Source of the DNA: Hirundichthys speculiger
Lineage: Eukaryota > Chordata > Actinopteri > Beloniformes > Exocoetidae
Assembly: GCA_018398805.1 (NCBI GenBank)
Contig: JAGFBZ010002902.1
Coordinates: 124,001-188,000, forward strand
Length of the DNA stretch: 64,000 nt
Direction: 5' to 3'
The notes under the pieces are model-generated. The model saw only the letters and a program-made list of their open reading frames with translations. It searched no databases and was not told where the DNA came from. Positions 32,056 through 59,600 of the stretch are shown piece by piece; position 1 is the first letter of the stretch; each line of letters starts with the position of its first letter. Both the position numbers and the translations under genes were made by a program.

Positions 32056-32915
32056 TAGGGTCGGGCACCGAAAAATGATTCCAAGTAGGAATCGGTTCCT
32101 AACGTCCAGTTCTGGAATCGTTTAGAAGATTTTTGAATTTTGATTATTTTTTTCGGTTCCTAAATGTCCGCGCTAATTCTTTTTTTTTTTTAAATTTATT
32201 TACTACACTAGTTTGTTGATGTTACTCCGCCCGGCGTTCTCAACTCCACGCTAGCGTCGACGTCACGTCTGTCACCGACGGGACTTCAGTCGCCACAACA
32301 TGGATCCAAGAGACGCCGCTCTGGAGTTTGGCTGCATTTCAGTCCAGGAAATGACGGCTACCTGGCGCAGGTAAACACCTGCGGGAAGTGTGTTACTGCC
32401 AAAGGAGGGAGCACGACTAATATGGCAAAACACCTTCACCTGCATGACATCACAAAAATAAACGAGTGTAGTGTATTTAATTGACCCTTCGGTAAGCACC
32501 GCCCCCTCCCTAGTTACTGTTGCTAAGGTCGGACAAACTTTCTGCTCCTGCGTTCAGGACTGTGTTAATTCTCTATATTTCTGATGTGTATCATCAGTGT
32601 TAATATTATACTTTAATAACTTCCGTGGTGAAATATTGCTGCTGGGGACCTGCAACAGTGACTCGAGGTGTCCAGAACGTTTGGAGGAGACATTTTTATT
32701 CTCTTTAACAAACCAAACAAACAACGTGACCCCACGTTCACGTTGGCTGAGGAGTAAAATAACATAAACAGCTGATGTGGTGAAAAGGCTCCGCCCCTTC
32801 TCAGTTAAAAAAAACTGAAAAAAAATTCTACTGTTAGATAAGTCACGATCTGTTGACCTACACATCAAAGAATCGGAATCGAGAATCGTTAAAATCCAAA
32901 CGATGCCCAACTCTA
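32056..32915 (+). mobile_element. hAT element remnant with BED zinc finger and exact 8-bp duplication
   Basis: Ends TAGGGTCGGGCACCG and, inverted, TAGAGTTGGGCATCG. Identical repeats TTTGTGTT flank it (32048-32055, 32916-32923). A frame at about 32371-32460 reads NTCGKCVTAKGGSTTNMAKH followed by LHLHDI, a CxxC...HxxxxH BED finger. A frame for MDPRDAALEFG precedes it. The remainder of the transposase is gone. Confidence 0.85.
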
Positions 32916-33669
32916 TTTGTGTTGCTGTGTAACTTCTTGAATCTTAAGTTGTTTTGTAACTGTTCAGAAAACTCATTTTACCTCAAACTCAGTGAATCCT
33001 CATCTTCAAGTCAGTAACATACTGAATGAAATGTATTAAAGCTTATTCTGAAACTGACAAAACTGCAATGACAGCGAGTTGAAGACACACTTCCTCTGTT
33101 GTTTTACAACTTTCTGTAACCGAGTGATCGAAACAGAAACAGAAATCCTGCGTAACGTAATTCTGACGCTGCAGCCGCTGAGTGATGCTGACGAGTTTAA
33201 GGTCAAACATCTGCAGCATCAGCTACTGGACCCGTCCGTCCAGCTGCAGAGACGTATCAGAGGACGTCCTGCAGAAACGTCCCATCAGCCCTGCGTGTCC
33301 CCGCTGTCCCTCAGCAGACAAAGAGCAGATGAGATGGAGCGTAACGATCCCAGCGGGACGCGCCGGTCGGAGGGGGCGGAGCCACGGGAGGAACAGATTA
33401 GGGGTTAGGGTTAGCTCTGACAGGTGAGCTCTGTTCTCAACAGGTGAGTTCACACTGCTCCCTCCACCTCCCAGCTCCTCATCAGGCCGTCACGGAGGTC
33501 AGCGTCCGCCAGATGTGTGACCCCCTGAACAGCTGGTTCCGTCGCTGAAACACAAAGAGATGGAGCCACAAATCTGTTCGTCTTCATTTTGTTTTGTTTT
33601 AATCCTCACATTAAGAGGATTGTGGGTAAAACGCTGTTGACCGTCATTAGAGACCATCCACATGCAGAT

Positions 33670-34040
33670 GCAGATGTTGCAGACACGCACACACACACAC
33701 ACACAGTCCAAGCCTGTGTTCGGTGTGTAACGCACACTAATCCCTCTCAGATCAAACAGTCCTCTGCTGGACCAAAGCGCTTCACGTTTAATTTAGACTT
33801 TTATATTCCTGGTCCCAAAGGGACGTACTGCAAACTGAGCTGAAGTGATGGAGGAGGAGGCGGGGCTGAGACTGCTGCGATGGGGGCGGTGGGCGGAGCA
33901 GAGGGTGGCAGAGGAGCAGAGGGGTGGGAGGAGCAGAGGGTGGGGGGAGTAGAGGGTGGGCGGAGCAGAGGGTGGGGGGGAGCAGAGGGTGGAGGGGAGC
34001 AGAGGGTGGGGGAGCTGGGTGGGGGAGCAGAGGGGGGGGG
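33670..34040. repeat. Short CA repeat and GGGTGGGGGGAGCAGAG-type repeat
   Basis: A short (CA)n at 33687-33703, then G-rich tandem copies containing GGAGCAGAGGGTGG at 33893-34040. The complementary strand gives an open Pro/Ser/Leu frame, which I do not treat as a gene. Confidence 0.7.
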
Positions 34041-34604
34041 GGTTAAGAAGCAGCTTTGAGGAAGAAGCTGGAGAGCAGAGATCCATCTGTCTGTGCTGCT
34101 GCAGATGAAGAGGAGGAGGAGGAAGGTAAGCTCTTCATCTTTAACTCTCTCGGTTTGTGCTTTTTGCAGCTGGTCTCTACATTTCAGGAGCACCAAGTAG
34201 TTTTATTTATGTCATTCATCAAACATCTGATGTGGTCAAGAGTGTCAGGGGTCCAGGGTTAGGGGTTACGGGGTGTCAGGGTGTTACTGCACAGGAACCC
34301 CTCAGCTTGACTGAACAATGATCAGAAGGTTTGAAGTGGTTCTTGGTGGGTTCAGCCCAGATGTTTGGTTCTGAAGAGCTGACGGGTCTGAGAACACAAA
34401 TGAAGTCTTCTGTCTGAAGACTTTTCATCTTGTTTCTTCTGTGTTTCCAGAACTTGGAACTGAGTTTAGACATGAGTGACAGAGTTGGACTCAGGATGGA
34501 CAGTTGACCTGGAGCTGATTCTGGGACTCGACACTCGTTTCTCTGAGTTTGAAACGTCAATGAAATAAATCATTTCACCATGTTGAAGTCAGAAAAGCAC
34601 CATC
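34041..34604. other. No recognised feature
   Basis: Unassigned sequence between the G-rich repeat and the Tc1-type MITE. Short frames on both strands have no recognisable product. Confidence 0.3.
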
Positions 34605-34606
34605 TA

Positions 34607-34971
34607 CAATCATGTAAAAAATTATTAGACCACCATTTTTTCTTCAGTTTCTTGTTCATTTTAATACCTGGTACCACTAAACGTCATCATGTGACTAAAA
34701 CAGACAGAAAAGAAAACACTGAATGCATAAAAGCAGTGTTTTTGGCAGTACAACGCCATAGCTATTGATGTAAAAACTTAAGTGATTTAGGTTATAATCA
34801 AGAAAACCATGGAAAATGGTAAGATATCAGCTCTTAAATAAAACTCTTATGAGCAATCTTTGTGGTTATCGTTATGTTTGTCCAAACAAATGTACCTTTA
34901 GTTGTACCAGGCATTAAAATGAACAAGAAACTGAAGAAAACAAGGTGGTCTAATCATTTCTTCCATGACTG
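34607..34971. mobile_element. Tc1-family MITE (365 bp)
   Basis: Terminal inverted repeats of at least 60 bp (left ATTATTAGACCACCATTTTT, right the inverted match ending at 34971), flanked by TA on both sides (34605-34606, 34972-34973). It has no coding capacity. Confidence 0.9.
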
Positions 34972-34973
34972 TA

Positions 34974-35832
34974 TGTAGATGATAATGGACTGGGAGTCTA
35001 ACTGGACTGGATTTAACTGAACCATAACTGAACTGGGCTGAATTTACTCGTCCTTTCATTCCTCCATGAAGGTTTCTACCGTTGTGAGTTTGTGTCACAT
35101 GAACTGAAATGATCTGAAAGACTGATGCCGGCTCGTTTAAGGGTGAATGTTCCTGTTGTTGGTCTCTCCTCTGCAGGGATCCAATCACTTTAACTGCTCC
35201 CGCCCTCATTCATCCCTCGCTGCTGTAACTGAAATGCTTTCCCCTCTAACTTAATTAAGTGAAGCGTCTTCTGACCGACACCGGCCGGCAGAAGTGTCCC
35301 GCGGAGCCGTTAGCAGCGGTACTTTATGGTAATTCCCTTCCATTTTGTGATTGCATCTGCTCCAGCGTTGCCCGGTGGGAATACAGCACCAGGTTGGTTT
35401 CTGCTGACGGTTTCACGGCATGGAGACGCTGAGGTTCGGGTTCGGGTTAGCTGATTCTGCTGAGGCAGGGTTCAACCCTCCCACCAGCAACCAATCAAAA
35501 ACAAGTGTTTCTGAAGAGAAGGCGTGTCCCTGTTGGAACCGCTGGTCACTGTCCAAAGCTTTATCAGGGTTAGGGTTAACAGGTTTCCTTCTACGGAGAC
35601 GATGGTGAAGAAACTTTTTCATTTGTCAACTTTCCAGTAAAGATGATGTGGATTTAGACGTCCTCGACCCGACTGTGAGGCTCATGTTTCCTGACTGGTC
35701 CAGAACCGGACCAGAACAGAGGACTGGAAGACACATGTCCCCCTGGATAATGTCAGGGTTAGCGTCCCAGTTTAGTCCCAGTTTAGTCCCAGTTTGTTCC
35801 TGAGAAGAGCAGCCTCACTTTGAGTTGTGGGC
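34974..35832. other. No recognised feature
   Basis: Unassigned sequence before the LINE target site. It includes a telomere-like GGGTTAGGGTTA stub at 35566-35577 and a repeated CCCAGTTTAGTC at 35766-35790. Confidence 0.3.
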
Positions 35833-36120
35833 TGAATTTCTTTTTCTATCATTATTTTGGTCTCTCCAGAAAACAACGTGGCCTTTATTGACAACTGGCC
35901 GGATTTTTGGGGAAAGCCTGGTCTGTTTAGAAGAGACGGCGTTCATCCCACCTGGGATGGTGCAGCTCTTATTTCTAGTAATCTGGCCGATTCTCTTAGA
36001 CGCTCCCCCTAGAGGCCAGGATGCAGAGCTGCAGTCTGACACGCTTCTCTGCTGCTTCTCGAGGACCGTCCCCATCCACTAAAGATAGAGAAATTAACTT
36101 TACAGCTGCTAGTGCTAACA

Positions 36121-39100
36121 TGGTGCCGAACAAAAACAAAAATAAAAACAAAAACATAGAATTGGTGTCAATTCCCCGTCCTCCAAAAGTCTACTTAGCG
36201 CGCTGTGATAGAGGCGTTAACCAAAACAACCTGATAAAAATAAAAACTGTCCGACACGTGGAGCCAAGAGAACTTGTAATTAGATGTGGACTACTGAATG
36301 TGAGGTCTCTTGGCTCTAAGTCTCTGTTAATCAATGATCTTATTACTGAGACTCGTTGCGATGTCTTCTGCTTATCAGAAACATGGCTACAAGAGGGAGA
36401 GTATGTGAGCTTAAATGAGGCTACGCCACCAGGTTATATTAATTATCATATTCCCCGGAGTACGGGTCGCGGTGGAGGAGTAGCAGCTGTCTACAACTCC
36501 AGCCTGCAAGTTAAAACAAAACCCAAATGTAATTATAATACATTCGAAAGCCTCACGCTCAGTCTAACTTTTCCATACTGGAGATCAGAAAAGTCAATCT
36601 TGTTGGTAGTGGTGTACCGGCCACCTGCTGGTGCTTATCTGGAGTTTCTGTCTGAGGTCTCAGATTTTTTAGCTGGTTTAGTGCTCAGCTCAGACAAAGT
36701 CATCATAGTGGGTGACTTTAACATCCACATGGATGTTGACAGTGACAGCTTTAAATTAGCCTTTACATCTCTCTTAGATTCATTTGGCGTCTCACAAAAG
36801 TGAAAGAACCGACTCACTGCTTTAATCATATCCTGGATCTGGTTCTCACCTATGGTATAGATACTCATCACTTGTTAGTGTCGCCGCTGAATTCTCTTCT
36901 CTCTGACCACTTTTTAGTTACATTCGAGTTCAGCATTTGTGGCATTAAAACAGGAAATGAAACGTGTCATTACAACAGAGATGTCTTTCTGAAGATGCTG
37001 TGAATAATTTTAAGGAGGTCATTCTCTCTCATCTCCCTATGGTGGAATATGATAGAATAGCTGAGGGCAACGACCTGAATTTTACTCCGGCAGACATTGA
37101 TCACCTTGTTAACAATACTGCCGATATGTTACATTCCGCCTTGGATGCGGTCGCTCCTCTGAGGAAGAGGGTTTCTTATCTTAGGAGCTCAGCTCCCTGG
37201 TATAATTCACATATTCGCATGCTGAAGCAGAAAGCACGTAAAATGGAAAGGAGGTGGTACTCCTGTAAATCTGCGGACTCCCATCGTGCCTGGAGAGATA
37301 GTTTAATAGTCTACAAAAGAGCCCTACGCAGAGCTAGAACATCTTATTATTCTTCGCTAATAGAAGGGAACAAACATAACCCACGTTTTCTGTTCAGCAC
37401 TGTAGCCAGGCTGACAAAGAGTCACAACTCTGTTGGTCCATGCATTCCTGCTACTCTCAGTAGTGAAGAACTTTATGAGCTTTTTTAGTGGGAAAATAAT
37501 CAAAATTAGAGATGAGATCGGCCAGGCCCCAGCTGTCGGCGGCTGTGGACGTCCCTGCAGCTTCGTTGATTTCTTCCGTTTCTGATTTGACTCTGGACTG
37601 TTTTTTTCTCCTGTGGGCCTCTCTGATTGACCTCAACTATCAGTAAAGCTAAACCATCTACATGTCTGTTGGATCCCATCCCAACTCGACTGTTCAAGGA
37701 TGTTATGTCCTCTATTGGTATATCAATTTTGGATCAGATTAACCTATCTCTACAATTAGGATATGTGCCACAGGTTTTAAAGTTGCAGTCATTAAACCTT
37801 TGCTCAAGAAACCATCCCTTGACCCGGACATCTTGGCAAACTATAGACCAATATCCAACCTTCCATTTATCTCTAAAATTCTGAAAAAATAGTTGCTAGC
37901 CAGTTAGGAGAACACCTGCATAGAAATGATCTATTTGAGGTCTTTCAGTCAGGGTTTAGAACTCATCATAGCACAGAAACTGCACTGATTAGATGCTCCA
38001 ACGACCTCCTCATGGCCTCAGACAATGGATTAGTTTCTGTCCTGGTTCTGCTGGACCTCAGTGCTGCTTTTATACCGTTGATCACGGCCTTTTGCTGCAC
38101 AGATTAGAGCACACTGTTGGAATTAAAGGGACAGCATTAGGCTGGTTTAAGTCATACCTGTCTGACAGGTTCCAGTTCGTCCATGTTAATGACGTTTCTT
38201 CTACACGGACTAGGGTCTGCTATGGCGTCCCACAGGGTTCAGTTCTGGGACCAATCCTTTTCACTTTATACATGTTGCCCTTGGGAAAAATTATCCAGAG
38301 CCATGGCATAAACTTTCATTGCTACGCTGATGATACGCAGCTGTACTTATCTATGAAAACCAGAGGAAACAAAACCTTTGGCTAAACTTCAAGGGTGTCT
38401 TAATGATATTAAGTCCTGGATGTCCTCTAACTTTTTGCTTCTAAACTCGGATAAAACAGAGGTTATTGTCTTTGGTCCCAAACACCTGAGGAATGGATTG
38501 ACTGGATTTACGCTGGCTTCCAGCACAGTTTTGAAAAACCTTGGAGTTATTTTTGATCAGGATATGTCATTTAAGCAGCATATTAATCAGGTTTGCAAGA
38601 CTGCCTTTTTTCATCTCCGAAATATTGCCAAGATTAGGAGCATCCTCTCCCAGGGTGATGCTGAAAAATTAATCCACGCGTTTGTTAGCTCTAGACTGGA
38701 TTACTGTAATGCGTTGTTAGCAGGATGTCCGAAAAGCTCGCTAAATAGCCTTCAATTGATCCAGAACGCAGCAGCGAGGGTGCTGACAGGAATCCGCAAG
38801 CGAGATCACATCTCTCCCGTGTTAGCCTCCCTCCATTGGCTTCCCGTGAAATTTCGAGTTGAGTTTAAAATTCTGCTTCTCGCATATAAGGCCCTTAATG
38901 GCCTAGCTCCGCGCTATTTACAAGACTTGATAGCTCGTTATGCTCCTAATAGAGCTCTCCGCTCTCAGAGTGCAGGATTACTCGTCATTACTAGAATATC
39001 TAAAAGTAGGTTTGGAGGACGGGCCTTCTGCTACCAGGCACCTTTTTTATGGAACCAGCTACCATTTTGGGTTAAGGAGGCTGATACTATCTCCATCTTT

Positions 39101-39145
39101 AAAACTAAATTGAAAACATTTCTGTTCAGTAAAGCCTACAGTTAG
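36121..39145 (+). pseudogene. LINE ORF2 (endonuclease-reverse transcriptase), frameshifted
   Basis: The order is endonuclease (36121-37000), linker (37000-37880), RT palm with intact YADD (38323-38334), then thumb and C-terminal LHWLPVKFRVEFKILLLAY and KTFLFSKAYS ending at a TAG near 39145. Because the catalytic residues look intact while frames are broken by small indels, decay seems to be by insertion/deletion rather than strong substitution. Confidence 0.85.
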
Positions 39146-39654
39146 TCTAATCTATAGTGTGTAGGGGCTAATAGTTAAAACTATAGTTGTAGTAGCTCAG
39201 ACTAGAGTAGCTCGTCTTAATCACAGCTTCGTCATAGCTATGCTGCTATAGGCCTACGCTACAGGGAGACACCAACATGATCTGCTGAGTGGTGTCTCCA
39301 CTGCTCTTCTCCTTTTTCTTCCCTTTCTTCCTCCCTTCCTCCTCCTCCAGTTCATTTATAATTATTTGGGAGCACCCTGCTACTGAAACTGTGCTCCATA
39401 TTCTTTGCTTTCCTGTGTTTGTTGTGCTGTTTCTGCCCCCTTTTCTTTCTGTGTATTTGCAGGCCAGAGTTTCCTGGGTTTCATGCTGACTTGCAGTTCC
39501 ATCCTCTGTCCATCCCGGGGTTCTCCTCCACTTGTGTTTGGGTGCCGACTGGCGTGGTGATCGGCGACCTGGTCCTCTGGCCATCTCATCCCAGTGCTGC
39601 TGCCTCCATCTGTTTATGTTTATACGGTCATTGTATTTAGTCATTTGTGTCTCT

Positions 39655-39742
39655 CCTCTCTCTGTCCTCCATCCTCTTTCTGTCCTCCATCTTCTTTCTG
39701 TCCTCCATCTTCTCTCTGTCCTCCATCCTCTCTCTGTCCTGT
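39655..39742 (+). repeat. 18-bp repeat in the LINE 3' UTR
   Basis: Four to five copies of TCTCTCTGTCCTCCATCC with TTCTTTCTGTCC variants. The translation of each strand is open (LSVLHPLSVL), which explains the small frames seen there. Confidence 0.8.
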
Positions 39743-40061
39743 CTCCCCTCTTTTCTTTCTCTACCCGGCTGGTCTTCATCAGGAAGGTCCCCCATATGAT
39801 CCAGGTCCTGCTCAAGGTTTCTTCCTCTTAAAGTGGAGTTTTTTCTTGCCACTGTTTGGTATAAAGGTTTTTTTTCTCCCTACGTGGGAGTTTTTTACCT
39901 GCCATTATCATTGATTGGATTTAATTATATAATCTTAGTTGATGATATTTGCTCGGGGGTCATGATCTGGGTCTCTGTAAAGCGCCTAGAGACAATTGTC
40001 ATTGTAACACGCTATATAAATAAAATTGAATTGAATTGAATTGAATTGAATTTCTTTTTCT

Positions 40062-40401
40062 CCACTAAAACCTATCAAATCTATCAAATCTGAACAAATC
40101 TAATGGACAGCCTGGGATGAATGGTTGTATAACTCTAACCCTTTCAAAATAAATCTAACTCTGTGGTATTTTCACAACCTTTCATTAGTCATTAGTTTAT
40201 GGTCTAATTTCATGGTGACCCCGTAGTTTCCGTCATGTGACCTGCTCTACATGATGTTGTCTCTGGTTTCTGAAAGACCTTCAGCCGCACCTGAAAGCTC
40301 TGAAAACATGTTCGTATATAAACTAAATGAATTAAAAACGTAAACGCCGCTGCTGTTCTCATCAGGGATGGGAGGAACATTTACTGAAGCATGAGGCCAA
40401 G
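40062..40401. promoter_or_regulatory. Presumed 5' flank of the mmp gene
   Basis: Sequence between the LINE target duplication and the mmp start codon. No TATA box or other motif stands out; its role as promoter or 5' UTR is inferred from position. Confidence 0.3.
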
Positions 40402-55434
<15,033 letters not shown>

Positions 55435-56640
55435 TCACATGGACACAGTTGGTCGTTTTAGGAGTTTGAGAACGTCCCAGTCATTAAAAACATCCTGTAA
55501 CATGGAGGAAGCAGAAAGAGACAAGGTACGTCTGTCCCCATCAGAGTCCCACTGCTGCAACAGATGATGAACTTCAGCAGATAATTCACCCAAAAAGTAT
55601 CAAATGTTTCTCTTAAATGAAGCGGTTGTTGTGTTTTTGTTGTTTTATTTCTGAAAGTCTGACCATCCCTTGTACTTCCTGGTTTCCTGATATAAAAAAA
55701 AGAGAAAGAAATCAGTGCTGAGCTGGAGATAGTATCTTCTAGTATCTTCTTCAGTCCACAGCAACAGCAGAAATGAACAGGTTTCCAAAACATTTGGTCT
55801 CTTATTGTTTCACCTTTGAGCTCCTGGTGAATCGCGAACTGAAAAGAAAGGATACCAACTTTTCCACCAGACTATAAATCAAACCTCCTGCATCGACGTT
55901 ACATCACATTGGACACCAGGGGGAGCTGTTTGCATTGTCTCGGCTGTAACAGAGACTTTTTTGGTGTCGGCATGAATTAATGTTTGAGCTGGAGAGACTC
56001 TTCATATCAAAACGCCGTTAAGTTCCAGTATCTGTGTCATCTGTTCTTAGAGGCTGATGTTGCAGTAACTAAACTGGTTTTAAACACGTTTAAACACTGT
56101 TAATGAAAACAGCCCTGTTGTCACACAGCCGTTTACCCAACTGATGGACTGATCATCAGGAGCATCATTACTGGCTTTTATGTTGTGATCTTTTCTGAAA
56201 GCATGAAGAAACAAAGATCAACGTGGGTGAAGACACGTTCGATGCTCCTCTGCTCTGAGCAGCGAAGGTCTGCAACGCATGGATTGTTGATGTCCTGTTT
56301 GTTTTTTTGGAGTAAAAAAATGTTTTTGTGTAAATGTTTAACCACAGAAAGTTCGTCTGTAATAAACTCATAAGTTCTAAAATCACTAAGTCTAGGTTGA
56401 TGTCAGTAAATGGTGAGATGATCTTGAGAAGAAGCGGTGGCGGTGAAGTTCCAATGAAACATTAAACATTAAACATTACAACAGAGGAGCAGACGTGGTT
56501 CAGACTGGGGGTTCTGCAGTCTGGTTCAGGTCCAGGTCTGCTGAAGATGCTGGAACACAATTACTGGACCTGAAAGAACCTGTCACAGATACAGAAGTAG
56601 GACTAACACGTACCAGGATGAAAGATGGCTCACCTGGCTG
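55435..56640. other. mmp 3' flank; candidate polyadenylation signal
   Basis: AATAAA at 56361-56366, about 0.9 kb after the stop, is a plausible polyadenylation signal. Nothing else is recognised before the 22-bp array. Confidence 0.4.
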
Positions 56641-56649
56641 AGCAGAAGC

Positions 56650-59600
56650 CCACGTACCCGGGCCAGGGTCCACATGAACCCGGGCCAGGGTCCGCATGAA
56701 CCCGGGCCAGGGTCCACATGAACCCAGACCAGGGTCCACATGAACCCAGGCCAGGGTCCACATGAACCCAGGCCAGGGTCCGCATGAACTCGGGCCAGGG
56801 TCCACATGAACCCAGACCAGGGTCCACATGAATCCAGGCCAGGGTCCTCATGAACCCGGGCCAGGGTCCTCATGAACCCGGGCCAGGGTCCACACGAACC
56901 CGGGCCAGGGTCCACATGAACCCGGGCCAGGGTCCGCATGAACCCAGGCCAGGGTCCACATGAACCCGGGCCAGGGTCCACATAAACCCAGGCCAGGGTC
57001 CGCATGAACCCAGGCCAGGGTCCACATGAACCCGGGCCAGGGTCCGCATGAACCCGGGCCAGGGTCCACACGAACCCGGGCCAGGGTCCACACGAACCCG
57101 GGCCAGGGTCCGCATGAACCCGGGCCAGGGTCCGCATGAACCCGGGCCAGGGTCCGCATGAACCCGGGCCAGGGTCCACACGAACCCGGGCCAGGGTCCA
57201 CACGAACCCGGGCCAGGGTCCTCATGAACCCAGGCCAGGGTCCTCATGAACCCGGGCCAGGGTCCTCATGAACCCAGGCCAGAGTCCGCATGAACCTGGG
57301 CCAGGGTCCACATGAACCCGGGCCAGGGTCCACATGAACCCAGACCAGGGTCCACATGAACCCGGGCCAGGGTCCGCATAAACCCAGGCCAGGGTCCGCA
57401 TGAACCCAGGCCAGGGTCCACATGAACCCGGGCCAGGGTCCGCATGAACCCGGGCCAGGGTCCACACGAACCCGGGCCAGGGTCCGCATGAACCCGGGCC
57501 AGGGTCCGCATGAACCGGGCCAGGGTCCCATGACCAGGGCCCACCGAACCCGGGCCAGGGTCCACACGAACCCGGGCCAGGGTCCTCATGAACCCAGGCC
57601 AGGGCCTCATGAACCCGGGCCAGGTCCTCATGAACCCAGGCCAGGTCCGCATGAACCTGGGCAGGGTCCAATGAACCCGGGCCAGGGTCCACATGAACCC
57701 AGACCAGGGCCACATGAACCCGGCCAGGGTCGCATGAACCCAGGCCAGGTCCGCCATGAACCCGGGCCAGGGTCCACATGGGGGTCCGAACCCAGGCCAG
57801 GGTCCTCATGAACCCGGGCCAGGGTCCGCATGAACCCGGGCCAGGGTCCTCATGAACCCGGGCCAGGGTCCGCATCATGAACCCGGGCCAGGGTCCCGCA
57901 TGAACCCAGGCCAGGGTCCTCATGAACCCAGGCCAGGGTCCACATGAACCCGGGCCAGGGTCCTCATGAACCCGGGCCAGGTTCCAGAACCCGGGCAGGT
58001 CCTCATGAACCCAGGCCAGGGTCCGCATGACCCAGGCCAGGTCCGCATGAACCCGGGCCAGGGTCCACACGAACCCGGGCCAGGGTCCACACGAACCCAG
58101 GCCAGGTCCGCATGAACCCAGGGCCAGGGTCCGCATGAACCCGGGCCAGGGTCCGCATGAACCCGGGCCAGGGTCCGCATGAACCCGGTCCGCATGAACC
58201 AGGGCCAGGTCCTCATAAACCCAGGCCAGGGTCCTCATAAACCCGGGCCAGGGTCCCACATAAACCCGGGCCATGGGCCAGGGTCCGCATGAACCCGGGC
58301 CAGGGTCCGCATGAACCCGGGCCAGGGTCCACACGAACCCGGGCCAGGGTCCACATAAACCCGGGCCAGGGTCCTCATGAACCCAGGCCAGGGTCCACAT
58401 AAACCCGGGCCAGGGTCCACATGAACCCGGGCCAGGGTCCACACGAACCCGGGCCAGGGTCCACATAAACCCGGGCCAGGGTCCTCATGAACCCAGGCCA
58501 GAGTCCGCATAAACCTGGGCCAGGGTCCGCATTAACCCGGGCCAGGGTCCTCATGAACCCGGGCCAGGGTCCTCATGAACCCGGGCCAGGGTCCGCATGA
58601 ACCCGGGCCAGGGTCCTCATGAACCCGGGCCAGGGTCCTCATGAACCCGGGCCAGAGTCCGCATGAACCTGGGCCAGGGTCCACATGAACCCGGGCCAGG
58701 GTCCACATGAACCCGGGCCAGGGTCCTCATGAACCCGGGCCAGGGTCCGCATGAACCCAGGCCAGGGTCCACATGAACCCGGCCAGGGTCCTCATGAACC
58801 CAGGCCAGGGTCCCAGAACCCGGGCAAGGGTCCGCATGAAACCCAGGCCAGGGTCCACATGAACCCCAGGCCAGGGTCCGCATGAACCTGGGCCAGGGTC
58901 CGCATGAACCCGGGCCAGGGTCCACATGAACCCGGGCCAGGGTCCGCATGAACCCAGGCCAGGGTCCTCATAAACCCGGGCCAGGGTCCACATAAACCCG
59001 GGCCAGGGTCCGCATGAACCCGGGCCAGGGTCCGCATGAACCCGGGCCAGGGTCCTCATGAACCCGGGCCAGGGTCCTCATGAACCCGGGCCGAGTCCGC
59101 ATGAACCTGGGCCAGGGTCCACATGAACCCGGGCCAGGGTCCACATGAACCCGGGCCAGGGTCCTCATGAACCCGGGCCAGGGTCCGCATGAACCCAGGC
59201 CAGGGTCCTCATAAACCCGGGCCAGGGTCCACATAAACCCGGCCAGGGTCCGCATGAACCCGGGCCAGGGTCCGCATGAACCCGGGCCAGGGTGAACCAC
59301 CAGGGTCCACAAACCCGGGCCAGGGTCCACATAAACCGGGCCAGGGTCCCATGAACCGGGCCAGGGCCACATAAACCCGGGCCAGGGTCCGCATGAACCG
59401 GGCCAGGGTCCACACGAACCCGGGCCAGGGTCCACATAAAACCCGGGCCAGGGTCCTCATGAACCCAAGCCAGAGTCCGCATGAACCAGGGCCAGGGTCC
59501 GCATGAACCCGGGCCAGGGTCCTCATGAACCCGGGCCAGGGTCCACATGAACCCGGGCCAGGGTCCTCATGAACCCGGGCCAGGGTCCGCATGAACCCGG

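Larger units (their letters stand above)
35848..40046 (+). mobile_element. Nearly complete L2/CR1-type LINE with ORF1 esterase end, endonuclease and RT
   Basis: Flanked by a 15-bp direct repeat TGAATTTCTTTTTCT (35833-35847, 40047-40061; the first four bases overlap the tail motif). 35870-36010 encodes IDNWPDFWGKPGLFRRDGVH, the end of the SGNH-esterase-like ORF1 of CR1/L2 elements. From 36121 the endonuclease has LNVRSLGSKS, SETWL, GGGVAA, VYRPPAG, GDFNIHMD and LLSDHFL. RT follows with [24 protein letters not shown] (38317-38350) and SRLDYCNALLAGCP. The 3' UTR ends with AAATAAAATTGAATTGAATT. Frames change at about 36800, 36990, 37490-37630, 37885, 38010 and 38380, and ORF1 is truncated at its 5' end. 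It is therefore a dead copy about 4.2 kb long. Confidence 0.9.

Noticed and set aside
33060..33453. 109-codon plus-strand and overlapping 81- and 76-codon frames
   Set aside because: No recognisable domain, no splice partners, and frames overlap on both strands.
57222..58466. 414-codon minus-strand frame and its many neighbours (WTLARVH, DPGPGS repeats)
   Set aside because: All minus frames are open because the 22-bp unit has no stop there; collagen-like appearance is accidental.
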